This document shows positions 36,201 to 48,975 of a stretch of DNA of 64,000 nucleotides, piece by piece. Numbering within the stretch: the stretch's first letter is position 1; each line of letters opens with the position of its first letter. A model generated the notes under the pieces. That model did not search any database, was not told where the DNA came from, and was given only the letters and a program-made list of their open reading frames with translations. Both the position numbers and the translations under genes were made by a program. The stretch is from Posidonia oceanica (Eukaryota; Streptophyta; Magnoliopsida; Alismatales; Posidoniaceae): assembly GCA_037176725.1 (NCBI GenBank), contig JAZBRS010000023.1, positions 31,925,001 to 31,989,000 of the forward strand, written 5' to 3'.

Positions 36201-37311
36201 TGTTCCGGATACTCTGTTCGAGGATAGAGTTATCTAGGAGGTGTTGCGTGAGTGTGTCGCGCATTTAGTTTGTGGGCTTGGCCGCGGAGTGGCGTAGCCC
36301 AGTGTGTTGTTTGTTGTGTGCTATTTGGGGTGTCCTGTCAAGGATGCCCATTTGTTTTTCTTGTTTGTGTTGGTGGGTCGAATGGCGTTGTGTTGTTCGA
36401 TCTGTGGAGATCTTTTCTCCCTTGGTTTTCTTGGTTTCCTTTCTGCGGCGGAGGTAGGGCAAGTGAGTGAGGTTGGCTTCCCATCTCGTTGGTTGGCGTC
36501 GCTGTTCGAGCTACTAGGTGTGATCCCAGGTGTTTCCTCCGATCGGTGGTTTCCTAGTCCGAGTGAACTATCCTCGAGGATTCCAGTAGAGGCTTCTCCA
36601 AGATAGTGGCACAGTGGACGGGTTAGCCAGGGAGGGAGGAACAGGTCGTGTTGGTTTGGACCTTGTTGGAGAATCATTCGAGTTTGACTCCCGGGTGGTC
36701 CATGCCTTTGGTAGTGGTGGTTGTGCTCTGGATCGGGTGAAGTGTCGATCTAGGAAGCAGTTCCTGGAGACAGATAGCACCTAGTTTGCTGATCTGTTGA
36801 AACACTTCAGGTCCAAGAAGAGCTTTGCCGTGACTTAGTAACTAGATTCTCTCATGCCAGGGATTGGGAGGTGGCCTTTCCTGGTTGGATGAGAGATGTT
36901 ACTGAGCACGTGGTGTAGATTTTGGTGGTTGCTGACCAGGTGGTGTATCAGAGTAGCGCAGCAGATGTTGGTGGGATCTGGTGGCACCTAGTCATCCTTG
37001 TGTTTTGTGCGTTTCTAGAGAGGCTTAGGATGCTCTGTGACTCTAGAAGACACTATTTTGGAGCCTTGGGGTGGAGTTTTGTGCTTGGAAGAGACTCCAC
37101 TCAAGGTTTTCGAGGAGTTTGGACTTGAGGAGAGCTGAGTCTTTGCTAGAGCTCAGGGCCTTGGTGGGTTGAAATGGCTTTGTAGAGCATAGATTTCCCC
37201 TGCTGGTCTTGAGTTTTGGGCGGCATTGTCGTGTTGTTCGTCTGGGATCGTGAGATTGACATCATAGTTTGGTACCTTAGTTTTTCGCCATGTAAATTTT
37301 GAGGACGAAAT

Positions 37312-37330
37312 TCTTTTAAGGTGGTTAGGA
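37312..37330 (+). other. Polypurine tract of the Tekay-type derivative
   Basis: TTTTAAGGTGGTTAGGA directly before the 3' LTR start TGTAACGACC, preceded by the Tekay-like phrase TTTGAGGACGAAATTC. Confidence 0.75.
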
Positions 37331-39979
37331 TGTAACGACCCAGACCTGGGGCACAGTGTAGGTGGGGATTTGGAGTTGTTGCCCCTTTCTTTTCCCACTT
37401 CTCCTTCTTCTTACCCTTCTCCTTCTTTCTTCTTCTCTTTTCCCGATTAAAAAAAAAGAGAAAAAGAGAAAAGAGGGAGGAAGGAAGAGACAGAGAGAAC
37501 GAGAGAGGAGAGGAGGGAGGAGAGGAGGAGGAGAATGTCGCCGCCATCGCCGCCGCCGTCGTGCTGCTGTCGCCGGGCAGAGGAGCAGAGGCGAGGATCC
37601 ATAGCTTGCAGTGGAGGAGGAGAGGTCGCGTCACCGATGAACGGTACACACCCCTGTAGATCTCCTATTTGGATTCTTGAATTGATGGTAGGGATCATGT
37701 TAGTGTGGAATTGTTGTGTGGTTGTCATGGATGTCTTATAGGATTTTTGGAGCACTTATGGAGTATTTATGGCATTTTAATGGCGGATGGTTCTTTTCGA
37801 ATGAATAGTGTTATGCATGTTTTGCGTGTGGATTTCTTGCGATCCACTCGATGGATCTTTGTGTTTCTTGTCCCAAATTGTAGATCGTCTCGAGATCTTC
37901 ATTTGGGTATGTGGTTTGTGATTTTTGGTAGCTTGTGGTGGGACCGGTTAAGGTTCTCATTTTGGGCAATTTTTGGGTCGCTCTGTTTTGAGTTCTTCGT
38001 GTCACTGGTTCGGCATACCGAACCTAGGTTTGGCTAACCGTTTTGGTTCGGTCTGTCGAACCAGGCCTTGGGTGTGAGTCCAGGTTGCTGGTTCGATCGA
38101 CCATTTTGGTTCGGTTTGCCGAACCAGGCCCCTGAACCAAACCTTAGGTATTTTTGGGTTTAGTGTTGGGGTGGATTAATGTAGTTAGTTAATAGATTAC
38201 CCTTGTAGGTAATTATGGAATGTAAATGATTAGGATAATCATTAGAATGAGTTAGGGAATGCCTAAAATAAATTAGTAAGATTCCCTAGATATTGTGGTT
38301 AGTATAAAAAACTATAGAACTTAGAAATGCTAGGTTCTCCCCTAAATGGTTTAGCCAGATATTTGGATTGATATTTAACCCTAGTTTTAGGTGTGGTTCA
38401 GTGTTTAGTGTAGGTATTCAGTCTTGTAAGTCGAATGAGACTACGAGACTATGGTTTAGCTTCTGTGTGGCCTTTTTGAGTACGTTTTATACCCAGAAGG
38501 TGTTATTGCTGTATTGGAGTTTTTTGTGATTTCCAAATGATTTTCAAATTATTTTTAAAGGGTATGAATGTCTTGAAAGATGGTTTCCAAAGGATTTTGA
38601 AAAAGAGATATACAGATTTCGGTGGTGTTTCTCTGTGTAGTATTTTGTGGTATTATGAGATGATTTTCGAAATAGTTTTCGAAAATGGTTTCCAAAAGAG
38701 TTTGGAAAAGAAATGCATGGTTTGCAAAGGTTTTGGAAAATGATTCTATGGTATGAGGGACCGAGACCAAAGCTTCTGATCGGTGGACTAGGAACGACTG
38801 ATACCCCTAGATGGTCAAGAGTCAGTTGCCTAGGATGAGGTCCGTGATTTTCTGAGGTTTTGGGACAGTTCCACGTAGCTGAAAGACAGTACCGATGGAG
38901 TAGGGAGATGAGACCTCAGAGAAGTCGGTTACGATTCCTAGGGCGTAGATACTGAGCTTTGTGGTACCGTAGGGCCCAGTGAAAGAGTCTGGATTATCCT
39001 CTGTGCCGGTGCTGGCTGGGTCTAGGCTTAGAGTCCCTAGGTGCTTAGGCACCAAAGGGGTGTCGGAAGGACGCAACCCTGTGTACTGAGGTATGATGAT
39101 AAATTGAGGGCTGAGTTCCATTGATGGTGGTTCCTCCCACACGGGATAGCCCACTGCAGCAGTGCAATTGAGAGAAGCTGGAGTCTTTAGCAACTGCTTG
39201 TTGCCAGGTTAGTTGCTGATGGCTACAGTGTCATGACTGGTTTTCATGCTGGGTGCGTGTGTGTGATTTTGTGTTGGCTTGAGCTTGGTTTGGTAAAGAG
39301 TTACCATTCCAAGTAAGCATGAAAGAGATTTCATATGATGCATGTATTTTGAAAGAAAAGAGACATTGGTTTTGGAAAGCATGTTTTAAAAAGATTTGTG
39401 CTTGTAAGGCAATGGTAGATTGCCTAGTTGTGGATTTATGGCATCAAATGTTGGATGCTTGCTTTTCTAAGGTGGGTGTGTTTTGGTTGTTGCACACCTA
39501 TGTCGCGTTGCAATTTGGCCAGTGTGGTCTTGTGTTTGACTTGGATGTTTGCTGTGTGGCGTGTTCTGGATACAAATGAGAGCATTCAGATACTATTGGC
39601 TGTTTGGTCCGCCTAGTGAGTGTGTGGGATCAGGCTGTGTGCTTTGTGTGGTTTTAGGCTTGATCTGGCAAGAGTAGCCATTTCAAGTGTGCATAAAGGA
39701 TTTTGAAAGAGCATGCATATGATTTGGAAAGAATGAAAAGAAATAGTTTTGAAAGACACGTTTTATGGTTTTTGTTGTTGCTGGGCAATGGTGGGTTGCC
39801 CTGTTAAGGTGTTGCGGATTCTAGATGGGCTGCCTATGCTTGTTTATTTTGCAGCGTGTTTATGTCGGTTACCTCAATGGTGGCCGCTAAGTGGTTTAGC
39901 TGGGGTGTGTGCTGGGTGATCGTTTGAGTGGTTACTCACGTGTGCACTGTTTTTTTGTATTTCTTTTGGCAGGTGCAGG
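37331..39979 (+). repeat. Tekay-type 3' LTR, interrupted
   Basis: Collinear with the 5' LTR from its TGTAACGACC start to GGTGCAGG, which lies at about 2626 in the 5' copy. The last 175 or so bases are displaced by the Tat insertion at 39980. The uninterrupted 5' LTR gives the empty-site sequence (GGTGCAGGATATGAGCG). Confidence 0.9.
38007..38125. repeat. Three GGTTCG-N6-CGAACC palindromes in the 3' LTR
   Basis: All three are perfect here: 38007-38024, 38045-38062 and 38108-38125. The third loop differs from the 5' LTR copy while the stem is unchanged. Confidence 0.88.
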
Positions 39980-42861
39980 TGTAGACACCCCATTTTTGAC
40001 GATCTTTAGTTGGAGAATCTTCGGAAGCTTGTACGGAAGATGGCTCGGCAAACCCCATTTCAAACCCTACCCAAAACCAAGCCAAAACAAATCATTTCCC
40101 TTTTTACAAACTTGACCCAAACTTACTCAACACCTAAGCCCACTCCTGGCCCAGCCAAAGCCCAACCCACTTAGCTGCATTGTTAGCCGCCCTGTGTAGG
40201 GGCGACTGACTCCGTCGCCCTTACATGAGGCGACTGAGTTAGGCACCTCTGCAATCGGTGACTCAACTGCAAATTAGAACGCCGCCCAAAGCCTTCCCAC
40301 GCGGCCGTTGCCGACCGGTGTCCTCTATCACCGGTCACCTCCGCATTTACTGCCCCGCTCCTGCCATCCGTTAGGTGACAAGAGCATTTACTCGGCCGCC
40401 CCCCTTTGTCGTTTCCCCCCTCTCACAGGAACCCATCATCGCATGCTCTAACAACCTTGGCCTCCTCGCCGGCAGCCTGCACACACGTCCGTCACCTCAC
40501 CACCAGCTCAGCCTGCCATGCCCGACCCCTTTTCTGCTCTCACAACACTCTCTGACCCCCTCCTTCCTCGCGTGGAGAGCCACCCATCCAACAAAACCAA
40601 GAAACCCATTTTGCCGGCCGACCTGACCACACACTCGGCTCAGATTTTCCCCACGATCCTTGCTTCCAAGCAAACTCCCGAGCTTCCTTGTGCGATCCTA
40701 GAGCCTCCTCGAAGCTTTCCCGTGCGATTCCAAGGCTCCGAGGACCCTTCCGAAGCTTCGCCGATGTCGTTTTCCCCAACTCCGGCAACGCTTCTCCAAT
40801 GCCGACCGTCACTTCCGGTGAGCTACAAGAGGTACACACCTCTACCCCTTCCTTGCTTGAGGGTCCGGGAAGCTTGCCGGACCCCACCCCTTTCTTTTTA
40901 GTTGTTCAAATGCCATGCTAACGTGCTCGGCCGGCCCAACGGCTGACGACGTGTGGCAACGCCGGCGAGCCACCGGCGGAGGTGGGGAAGAGGCGTGAGC
41001 CTCTCCCTTTAGCCCGCAAGCACTCCCTCGCATCCTCCTCCATGCCACATAGCCCCCGGGTTGGCTCCACAAGCCTTCGGCCACCTCGTTGGCCGGAATT
41101 CGTCGATCGCCGGCGGCACAAAATGGAGGAGGTGGGTGGAGCTCCTCAAGCCACCGTCTTCCACGCCGATGGCATGGTTGGATTCCTGGAAGCTTCCTTA
41201 TGCTTCCTGGATCCTCCCCAGATTTTTAGACCTCGCCCAAGCGGTGAGAAGCGGCGTTGAAGCCCAGTGAGCGGACTGCCAGTTCAGCCGTCGGCGTGGC
41301 CGACGACTGAGCTACAATGCTCACAGCTTGCTGGTCGGATTTTGAGTTGTTGCTCCGGCCGACTCAAAGCCCTATTATTTATGTTGATTATATGCTTGTG
41401 TTCCTGAATGATAGCTCTACATGTCTGTATGTTTAGTTTTTCATTTAGCTTAGCCTTGGGTTCCTAGTCCGGCCTTGAACATGGCTGTTTGGCCGCCAGA
41501 GTTGCAGGTCAGCCGCCTGTCTGACAGACGACTGCGCTACAACTTTAGGCAGCTTTCCGGCCAAGTTCAGGCTGCTATACCTCGCAACCTATTTAGCCGT
41601 TTGCCAATTTGAATGCATGTTTTTGTTCGTGTTTATGCCTGCTTCACTTCTATGCATTCGATTCCCAGTTTTACATCGGTTTTCTGCCTCGATCTTGGCA
41701 ATGAAAGCCACTACTTGGAACATTGCATATGGCCAGGCCGCCTGTCTAAACGGCGACCCATCTGGGCGCCCCTATGGACGATGCCTTGGTTTGCAGTCCA
41801 AGTGGTGAGTGAGCCACCAGTCTACCGCTTTGCCGCCTTCCTTGTGTGATTTGCTTTTATGTCGATTTCGATGTTTGGGTTATTGTCTGTGTTTCCAATG
41901 CTATTTTAGTCTTTAAATCTGCCCCATCTTTATGCTTCTTTCTTGGCAATGATGGTTGCTATGCGGGGAGCATCATCTGTGCCTCTGCCGCCGCCTCAAA
42001 TGGCGACAGGCTCCGTCGCTTGGTCAACAAGCGGCCATGCACTGAACCTGACAGCATGCCTAGCCGCCTCCTTGTCGTTTTGCCGTTTCCTTTTCCGACT
42101 TGCTTGCATTGATTTGGATGTCGGACCCTATTATCTGTGTTTTCCAAGTTCTAGTTTTCAACTTCGCATTGTTTCTACGCCTTTGTCGTGGCAATGATTG
42201 TTGCAGTCTGGGGAGTGTGGTCTACGCATCTGCTGCCTGCCTACCGGTGACCAGCGCTGTCGCCTGCAGCATAGCGACCACATACTGATCCAGGCAGTGT
42301 GCTTAGCTATCTTGATCGTCGCCTTCCATTGGTTCTTTTCTGTGTTTATGTTTTCAGTTTCGTCTCCCCTTACTGTCTATCACCCCTTTCCGATGTTTTG
42401 GTTTTCGTCATCCATATTCAAGCATGGATTTTGCTAAGCATTTCATGGTTTATAAAATGCATGTTGCATACCGCCTTAGGCGAATATAAACCGGTGTTTT
42501 ACGCCAACATTTAGCCACACAAAAGAGGAAAGTCAAGAAAGACCGATTCCTTGGGCGTGTCGGGGGTGCCTAACACCTTCCCCGCACGTAATAGGAGTCC
42601 TTACCCTTTCTTTGGACCCGCATTGACCCCTTTGCCTTCATCCTTGGCACGAGTCATATATTTTGCATAGCATTGCATCCATCTATGTGTTTTCTATGCT
42701 TTTCTCCTGTTTTCCTCGTCTCCCGATTAAATAGACTAGGTGGCGACTCTGATTTGTCTTATCGTTTTGTTTTTCCCTCCTCTTCGCGTCTCTTTATCCG
42801 TGAAGTTCCTCTTCTCTTTCAGACCCCCTCCGATCCGGATCTGCGGGATCAGGCATTCACA
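39980..42861 (+). repeat. Tat element 5' LTR (about 2.9 kb)
   Basis: It begins TGTAGACACCCC at the break in the Tekay-type LTR and ends in CACA just before the PBS. The last 320 bases match 885-1204. A C-rich block at 40380-41270 has open frames on both strands and GTGAGCTACAAG-like splice phrases; I regard it as LTR, not a gene. Confidence 0.83.
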
Positions 42862-42864
42862 GGC

Positions 42865-42882
42865 TGGCGACTCTGCTGGGGA
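42865..42882 (+). other. Primer binding site, TGGCGACTCTGCTGGGGA
   Basis: Three bases after the LTR end. As I recall, this sequence type is the PBS of Tat/Ogre elements and pairs with a tRNA-Arg 3' end. The tRNA identity is from memory. Confidence 0.75.
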
Positions 42883-44074
42883 AACTAGACTTCGGCTTTC
42901 GTTTCGCTTTTCCTCTTTTGTGTGGCTTATTTTCCTGCTTAGCATCTAACTGCCTTGCTTGTTTATTTACTACATTTAATTTGCTTCCCTTGCTTGGTTT
43001 AGTATTTTACTTGCCTTAACTGCTTTATTATTGCGTCGATTCTTGCATTTTTGCTTATCTTAGCATCTAATTGCCATGATTGCTTGATTTAACGCATTAA
43101 TCCATGCCTTTTGCTTGTGATTGGTTCCATTTTACACAAACATGCTATGCCACTTCACTTATGCACATGCCATGCCTTTTGATGTGTTGGTTGCTTTTCA
43201 TTTTCACTAAGCATGTCCACAACATTAGCACATGCCATGAGCATGCCTTTTGCAATGATGTATGATGTTTGCTTGCCATGCTTGGATGATTTTCTTCCCC
43301 TTCTACATTAAGCCTTAGGACAATTAGAGACTGATTGCTTCCCCCATGGCTAACTAAAAATGGCAAGTAAAAATTAAATCTAGGAGCAACTAGAGACATC
43401 AACACTCATTCACTCCTTTGAGTTAATAAAACATGTAAGATTAAAAAACTCTAATCAATTTGCATGAATCATCATATAGGACATGCATCCTCTCATCTGA
43501 GTCTACCTATCAGTTTGAGAATGACAGTTTCAGTCTCTCGTTCCACCGCTTTGGTGCGGAGCGAGTTGGTTGTTCTGTCCCCCCTTGTTAGGGGTCGTGT
43601 CGATGTTAGTCGTGGGTACAACCTGTGCTTTGGCCAGGTCAAGACTCCAAACGCACCACCCATTCACTGCCTGAGCTTTGGTCAGGATTTAGAATGCGGA
43701 CCTTACTTTCTGACCGAGTCGGTGACCCGTACACTTGTGGGAGTCTGAAGTAGACAACCTACTAGGACACACTAGATTGGTAAGAGAGAGGGCATGCTAG
43801 AAAGCATACCATTTGCATGAATGCATTCATACCACCAATTAAACATTTGCATTTTGCTTCAGGTTCTAACACCTGTTTGCTTTGTTTGTAATAGAGGTCA
43901 GTGAGCGGGTTCCCTAGCCAGAGCTTGAGTACTTCCTTTCACTGACACCCCTATTGTGACATCTGTTTTCGACCCTCCTCTTCTGAGCTACTCGCCTTCG
44001 CGACTATAGCTCCTCGTAGGTGTCGTCCCCTCCCTTTTCGTCGTAGCCCAGTTTTTACTCACTCGCGGTCAGCT
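42883..44074 (+). other. Tat element 5' leader
   Basis: About 1.2 kb between PBS and gag. T-rich first half, mixed second half. No conserved frame seen. Confidence 0.6.
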
Positions 44075-46177
44075 ATGGACCAGCGCGCCATCGAGCCTCT
44101 ACTTACTGCAGTCACGGAGGGGGTTTCCACTTCGGTCCCTCTGACTCTTGTCTTGACTCCATCTGTGCCCCTTGCGACACTAGGGTTTCCCCCTTTTGTG
44201 TCTAGGCCACCCCTGCTTCCCGCAGGGCCTGGGTAGGTCTATGCCGCTCTGGATCCTGTTATCGAGGCTACCTTGGTGACTTCCACCCGCATTCCGGAGA
44301 CCGTCCCGACTGCCTTTGACCCCCAGCGTGATGTCATCTATGGCACTGGCCCTGCTGCGGCGACTCCCGCCATAAGATCCCAGCCTCTTGGACAGTCTGT
44401 GTCCCCTCCTCTTGGATCTGGTTCCCCGTCGATGCTGCACTTTAGCATCCCCACTGATGGGGCCCCTGAAGCGCAGTACCAGTGCCTGATGGAGCTTGCC
44501 CAGATATTCCAGGGCATGGCTTTATCCGCTCGCCCCTCTTCAGTTCCCTCTGCACCCTGCTTCTGCTCTCCAGGCTTTCCCTGCTGCACCGCCGCCTCGG
44601 CCATCACCTCAGCTACTCTCTACTCCGATGATGGGGCGCAGCCTCTGCCCTCTACACACACATCATTCACTGCACCACATGCACCTCCGCCACCTGGTGG
44701 CCAGCCCCTCAGGTTGGTTAGAGCACAGCACTTCTCTGGCCTGCTGCCTGGCACCGTGCCACTCCGGCAGCTGCTGCTCCTACAATCTCCACAACTCACT
44801 ACACAGCATCAAGCTTACCCCTACCCTGTGCATCAGCATGTTTCTTCCCTTACATACTTAACACCACCCACTGCACACACTCCATCCTTGCATGGATATG
44901 CCGGCCATCACGTCGCGCCACCAGGCGATTCGATGGTAGATCCGGAGGAGCACCTTGGTGCGACCCATTCCACGTATGTGGTTCATGCCCCTTCTGCCCC
45001 ATCACCTTCGGCAGCTAATCCAGATCCCTACGACAGCAAGTTTGCTGTATTGGAGAAAGCACTTCGTCAAGTGCAGGGCACGGACCTCCACTCCTACCAG
45101 TTTCGGGACCTCTACTATTTCCTAGAGGCGGTACTCCTCCCGAAGTTCAAAATCTTGGACTTCGAAAAATATAATGGTAGGGGTTGCCCCATCGCCCATT
45201 TGAAGGCGTATTATAGAGACCATGCTCAGCTTTAGGCTGATGACAGGTTGCTGATCCGCTTGTTCCAGAAAAGTCTTACCGACCCGGCCCTCAAGTGGTT
45301 CACATCACTTGATATGGCCACCGTCAAGACTTGAGACGACCTTAGCAGGGCGTTCTTGGAATAATACTTCTTCAACCTCGACCTGGTCCCTAAGCGTAAG
45401 GAACCCGTCGCAACCAAGTAGAGGAACAACGAGCTGTTCGGGGAGTACGTCGGCTGTTGGCGAGCCCTTGCCTCATAGGTCTGAAATAGACCCTCCGACG
45501 AGGAGTCCATCGAGATCATAATTCAAGGCACGCAGCCGTCCACTGGCTCTCTGCTTGCCATCCATCTTGTCATCACTTTTGCATCACTGATTCGGGCTGG
45601 CACTCGCGTGGAGAGCTCCCTGTGGAGTGGCAACTTCCCAGCTCTCTCCGCCTTCGCTAAGCAGGCCACCTCCTCCGGCAGCAACCACGGCAGCAGTAAC
45701 ACCAACAATGGCGGCGGTGGCAACAACAACAACCCTAGAAGGAGGGATCCCCCGTGGACTGCTGTTGCATACATCGACTCTCCAGCCGCTGCTGTTCACA
45801 TGGTGGTACCGCTTGGCCCGAATCAAGTAGTGTATGCACCCACACCTAGTGCACCGCACACACCATAGATCACCACCACCGCCCGACCGGTCTACCCTGC
45901 CGCACTGGTCCGGCAAGGATAGCACCAAGGGCAGAAACGGCCCCAGCGTCGCTTCACTCAACTAGTGGAGCCACTGAGCGCCGTCTTCCCCAAGGTTGCG
46001 TCACTCCTTCGGCTCCCCGAGGTCCGCGTACCATCGAATCCTCTTCCGAGGTGGTATAGGATGGACCAGTTCTGCGACTTCCATCGAGTTGTCGGGCACT
46101 CGACCAATAGTTGCATCACCTTACGGGGCGCCGTGCAGGATCTGATTGACCAAAAGGTCATTAGTATCAACACATAG
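44075..46177 (+). pseudogene. gag of the Tat element, many nonsense changes
   Basis: The frame starts MDQRAIEPLL at 44075. A Pro/Ser/Ala-rich N-terminal half leads to a conserved retrotransposon gag region from about 45040: FRDLYYFLEAVLLPKFKI, CPIAHLKAYYRDHAQL, LIRLFQKSLTDPALKWF and FGEYVG. A basic C-terminal part follows with CDFHRVVGHSTNSC, a zinc knuckle-like CxxH...C. Stops interrupt the frame at about 44233, 45235, 45331, 45361, 45418, 45475, 45484, 45865, 45919 and 46174. Most are former CAG/CAA/CGA/TGG codons as judged from context. Confidence 0.88.
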
Positions 46178-46250
46178 GAGGCAACATCTTCGTCCAATCC
46201 CCCCTGCATCAGGATCAGCACCCTCCAATCCAAGCATCGTCCACTAGCCT

Positions 46251-47260
46251 TTGCTGGAGCATCCTGGCTCAGGAGGCGCGGGGACCTCAGGTGTACATTC
46301 ACTTTTCCCCTCTAGGTCCGCTACGTCCTTAGTGGACCCCTCTGATCTCATCCAGCCCATTTCTGAACCTGTTTCTTCTTCTCTTTATTGCGCGGCACTT
46401 GCCGGTTCTAAGTTGGGGATTCACATGATCCGACTGGATGCCAAGTCAAAGCGTGCTACCGTGAGGCCCACCATACAACTAGAGGCTCAATCCCTTGTTT
46501 GCCTGCAAGCCAGGCCCCAACTAGAGCCCACACAGCCTTCCCAGCAGCACCCCATATCCACCCACCAACCAACAAATGCCCCGGCGGCCCCTCTCGAGCT
46601 CGCAGCTCGTGTTCCCTTGGTAATCAACCTAACCAGGGATACCCACCGCGTCCCTTACGACTACACCATAGAAATGTGTGCAGAGGTGACGCAGTCAGGG
46701 AGGGTGTACAGACCTACCGCTCCAGCAGCCAGGGCCAGCCGCCCAGACCCCACTCCATCAGTGAGCCAGCCTCCACCAGTGAGCCAGCAACCACCAGCAG
46801 GGCAATCCCCTGGTCCCCAAGCTATAGAACCTACCACCAGAGCCACTCCACCTACCTCCAAAAAAGACCAACCCACAGCTAACATAACGGCCCAGCTGAA
46901 AAAAGTCAAGGCTGACATCTCCATTTGGACCTAATCCACACTTCCCGAGAACACCGAGAAGCTTTTCTCCGCGTGTTCCACACTGCCCATGTGTCCCAAT
47001 CCATCGAGCCTGCAACTCTGGAGAATATGATGGGTATGATCGTGGAGCCGCAGTTCATCTCTTTCTCAAGCGATGAACTGCCTTCAGTGGGGACTAACCA
47101 CAATCAGCTCCTATTCATCACGGTGCAATTCAAAAGTTTCTGCATTCCCCTATCGCTGGTTGACAATGGGTCAGGCCTTAACGTCTGTCCCCTGCGCTCG
47201 GATTCAAAGCCAAGGACATCACGCCAGTCGTGAAGGGAATGACCTCTTTTGACAACACGC
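46251..47260 (+). pseudogene. Protease region of the Tat polyprotein
   Basis: 46251-46934 is Pro/Gln-rich linker. 46925-47233 carries LVDNGSGLNVCPL, the aspartic protease active site in the DNGS form seen in Tat/Ogre elements. A frame change at about 46925 and a stop at about 47231 break it, and 47230-47800 continues in another frame with the protease flap-like region (IPLSIGSVVFDVEFYIVDL, SFNYLLRRPWLH). Confidence 0.82.
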
Positions 47261-48975
47261 ACCATGATTCTCTAAGGATCTTGGTTATTCCCCTTTCTAT
47301 TGGCTCGGTTGTATTCGATGTAGAATTTTACATCGTCGACTTAGAGCCTTCTTTTAATTACCTACTTAGGCGCCCTTGGCTACACAAGCATCAAGTGATC
47401 CCCTCGACCCTCCATCGCATGATCAAGTTTTGCTACGGCGACGACGTCATCATCGTCATGGAGGAAAACTTTGACAAGGTGCCGGTCGAGGCGGTCTCTT
47501 CTATCTCTCAGCAGACTGTCCAATTTGATCCCAAGGCATCTGACACCTTGTATCGTGTTAACTGGTTTGAGCCGGTTAACTTTATCCCTGTTCTTGAACG
47601 CATCAGCTCTCTGGCCATTCATTGCAACCCCTCTCGGATGGTCGAAAACATTTGCTGCAGGTGGGGCTACGCGAAGGGAACGCCGCTTGGGTGTCACGGC
47701 CAAGGGATCGCCGAGCCAATTGCAGCTGAGGAAAGAAGAGACTTTCAAGGCCAGGGATATGACTGGCAGCCCTGTGATGGTGAGCACCTGCGTTTGAAGA
47801 ACTGAAAGCTCGTGATACCTCGAGACCTCACTAACTTCGTCAGTGCAGGTGTTCTTGACCTGAACACGAGCCCAGCCACAGCCCAGCCAGTATCATGCTA
47901 GAGCCCCCCACTGCCGACAGAGGAGTGGGTCTGCATAGAAGACTACTACTCAGATGAGGAGCAGTCCGGCACAGTTGTCCCAGCTCAGACCAACGAGAAA
48001 GCCCAGATCAGCCCTGCAACCTCCCAGTCAGTTTGCCTGGCCCTTCCCTTTACTGATGCAGTGGCAGATTCAGTAAACTCTGTGTTAAGGATGACAGTTT
48101 TTCCCCCTCCTGCAGCTTCATCAGTGCCTATGACAGTTGCATCAACAGCTTCAAAATCAGGAGCACACCTTCAGGCACCAGCCAGCAGTCCATCCGCGGC
48201 CACAACTGCACCAGTACAGAAGTCACCGTCTCTAGTGGTGCAGTCAGCTGGATCTGGCGACATCGGGACTTGGCTCGTTTCATCAGCAGCACCACAAGCA
48301 AAGCAGGCGGCACAATCAGCCATACAGTCGTCAGCTTTAGCAGATCCAACCTTGTGGTGGGCCCCCGCCGCTGCTACAGAGAGACAACCACCATCACATA
48401 TGGGTGCCAGCGCTTTGTCCCCCGGCACAGCCGTCCCGCCATCGGACCTCCAGAAGAGCATCTCTGCCTCCCATCCAGCCACAACACTAGCCCTGTCGGC
48501 GCACCCGTCGGTTGCGTCCCTGACCGGCCTGTTTGCATCCCTGATCGCCACAACTCCGCGATCGGCCGCGCCAAGAGGTCAACCAGCTTGCAGCAGAGTA
48601 GACGCCCAAGGCAGTAATATGTTTAGTAGCCAAAGCAGACCCCGCAGGCGAAGGAATCGCCGAGCCGGAGTTTGAAGAGGCTGACTGTGCCTATTATGTC
48701 GACACACCCTCAGACGACGAGGGGGGTGCGACTGCAGAAGCCCAGGTGGATGCCTCGCTCGCAGATTTGGAGTTGTTGTTCGAAGAACAACTCGCAGCGT
48801 TGGCTGAGGACGCCGCCGAGCAGTAGTTGTTGAGGAAAGGGAAAGCCGTGGCCACGGGTCCCTCCTCGCCGCAAGACCGTCCCTCGATCATGGTCTTGGG
48901 AGAAGACACGGAGCTAGCCCCTACTAGACTAGATGAGTTGATCACACCGCAGCCAGAGGGGGGTCTAGATGGTTC
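47261..48975 (+). pseudogene. Protease end and long spacer before RT
   Basis: After LLRRPWLHKH and the following conserved block (to about 47800) comes a region rich in Ala, Ser, Thr, Pro and Gln (for example 48061-48675). Such long low-complexity spacers between protease and RT are usual in Tat/Ogre elements. No enzyme motif seen. Stops and frame changes present. Confidence 0.65.

Larger units (their letters stand above)
34968..37311 (+). other. Non-coding internal region of the derivative
   Basis: About 2.3 kb with no recognisable gag, protease, RT or integrase in any frame. It is T- and G-rich on the plus strand and contains the hairpin array described separately. 36500-37300 may be a worn-down remainder of element sequence, but I recognise no motif. 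Confidence 0.65.
32151..39979 (+). mobile_element. Coding-free LTR retrotransposon derivative with Tekay/Del-type ends
   Basis: LTRs of about 2.8 kb (32151-34951; 37331-39979, interrupted) flank a 2.4 kb internal region with no gag or pol. The PBS matches initiator tRNA-Met. The 3' internal end carries a GAGGACGAAATTC phrase followed by AAGGTGGTTAGGA, as in Tekay/Del chromoviruses. The element fits the class of large retrotransposon derivatives and would depend on a full-length relative. The LTRs are very similar (for example 32940-33120 against 38150-38330), so it is fairly young. Its 3' LTR was later cut by the Tat element at 39980. Confidence 0.87.

Noticed and set aside
40375..41270. C-rich open frames on both strands as a host gene
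   Set aside because: They are inside the Tat 5' LTR, frames on both strands are equally long, and no domain is seen.
44496..44861. Second gag-frame ORF
   Set aside because: Shadow of the Pro/Ser-rich gag N-terminus in another frame.
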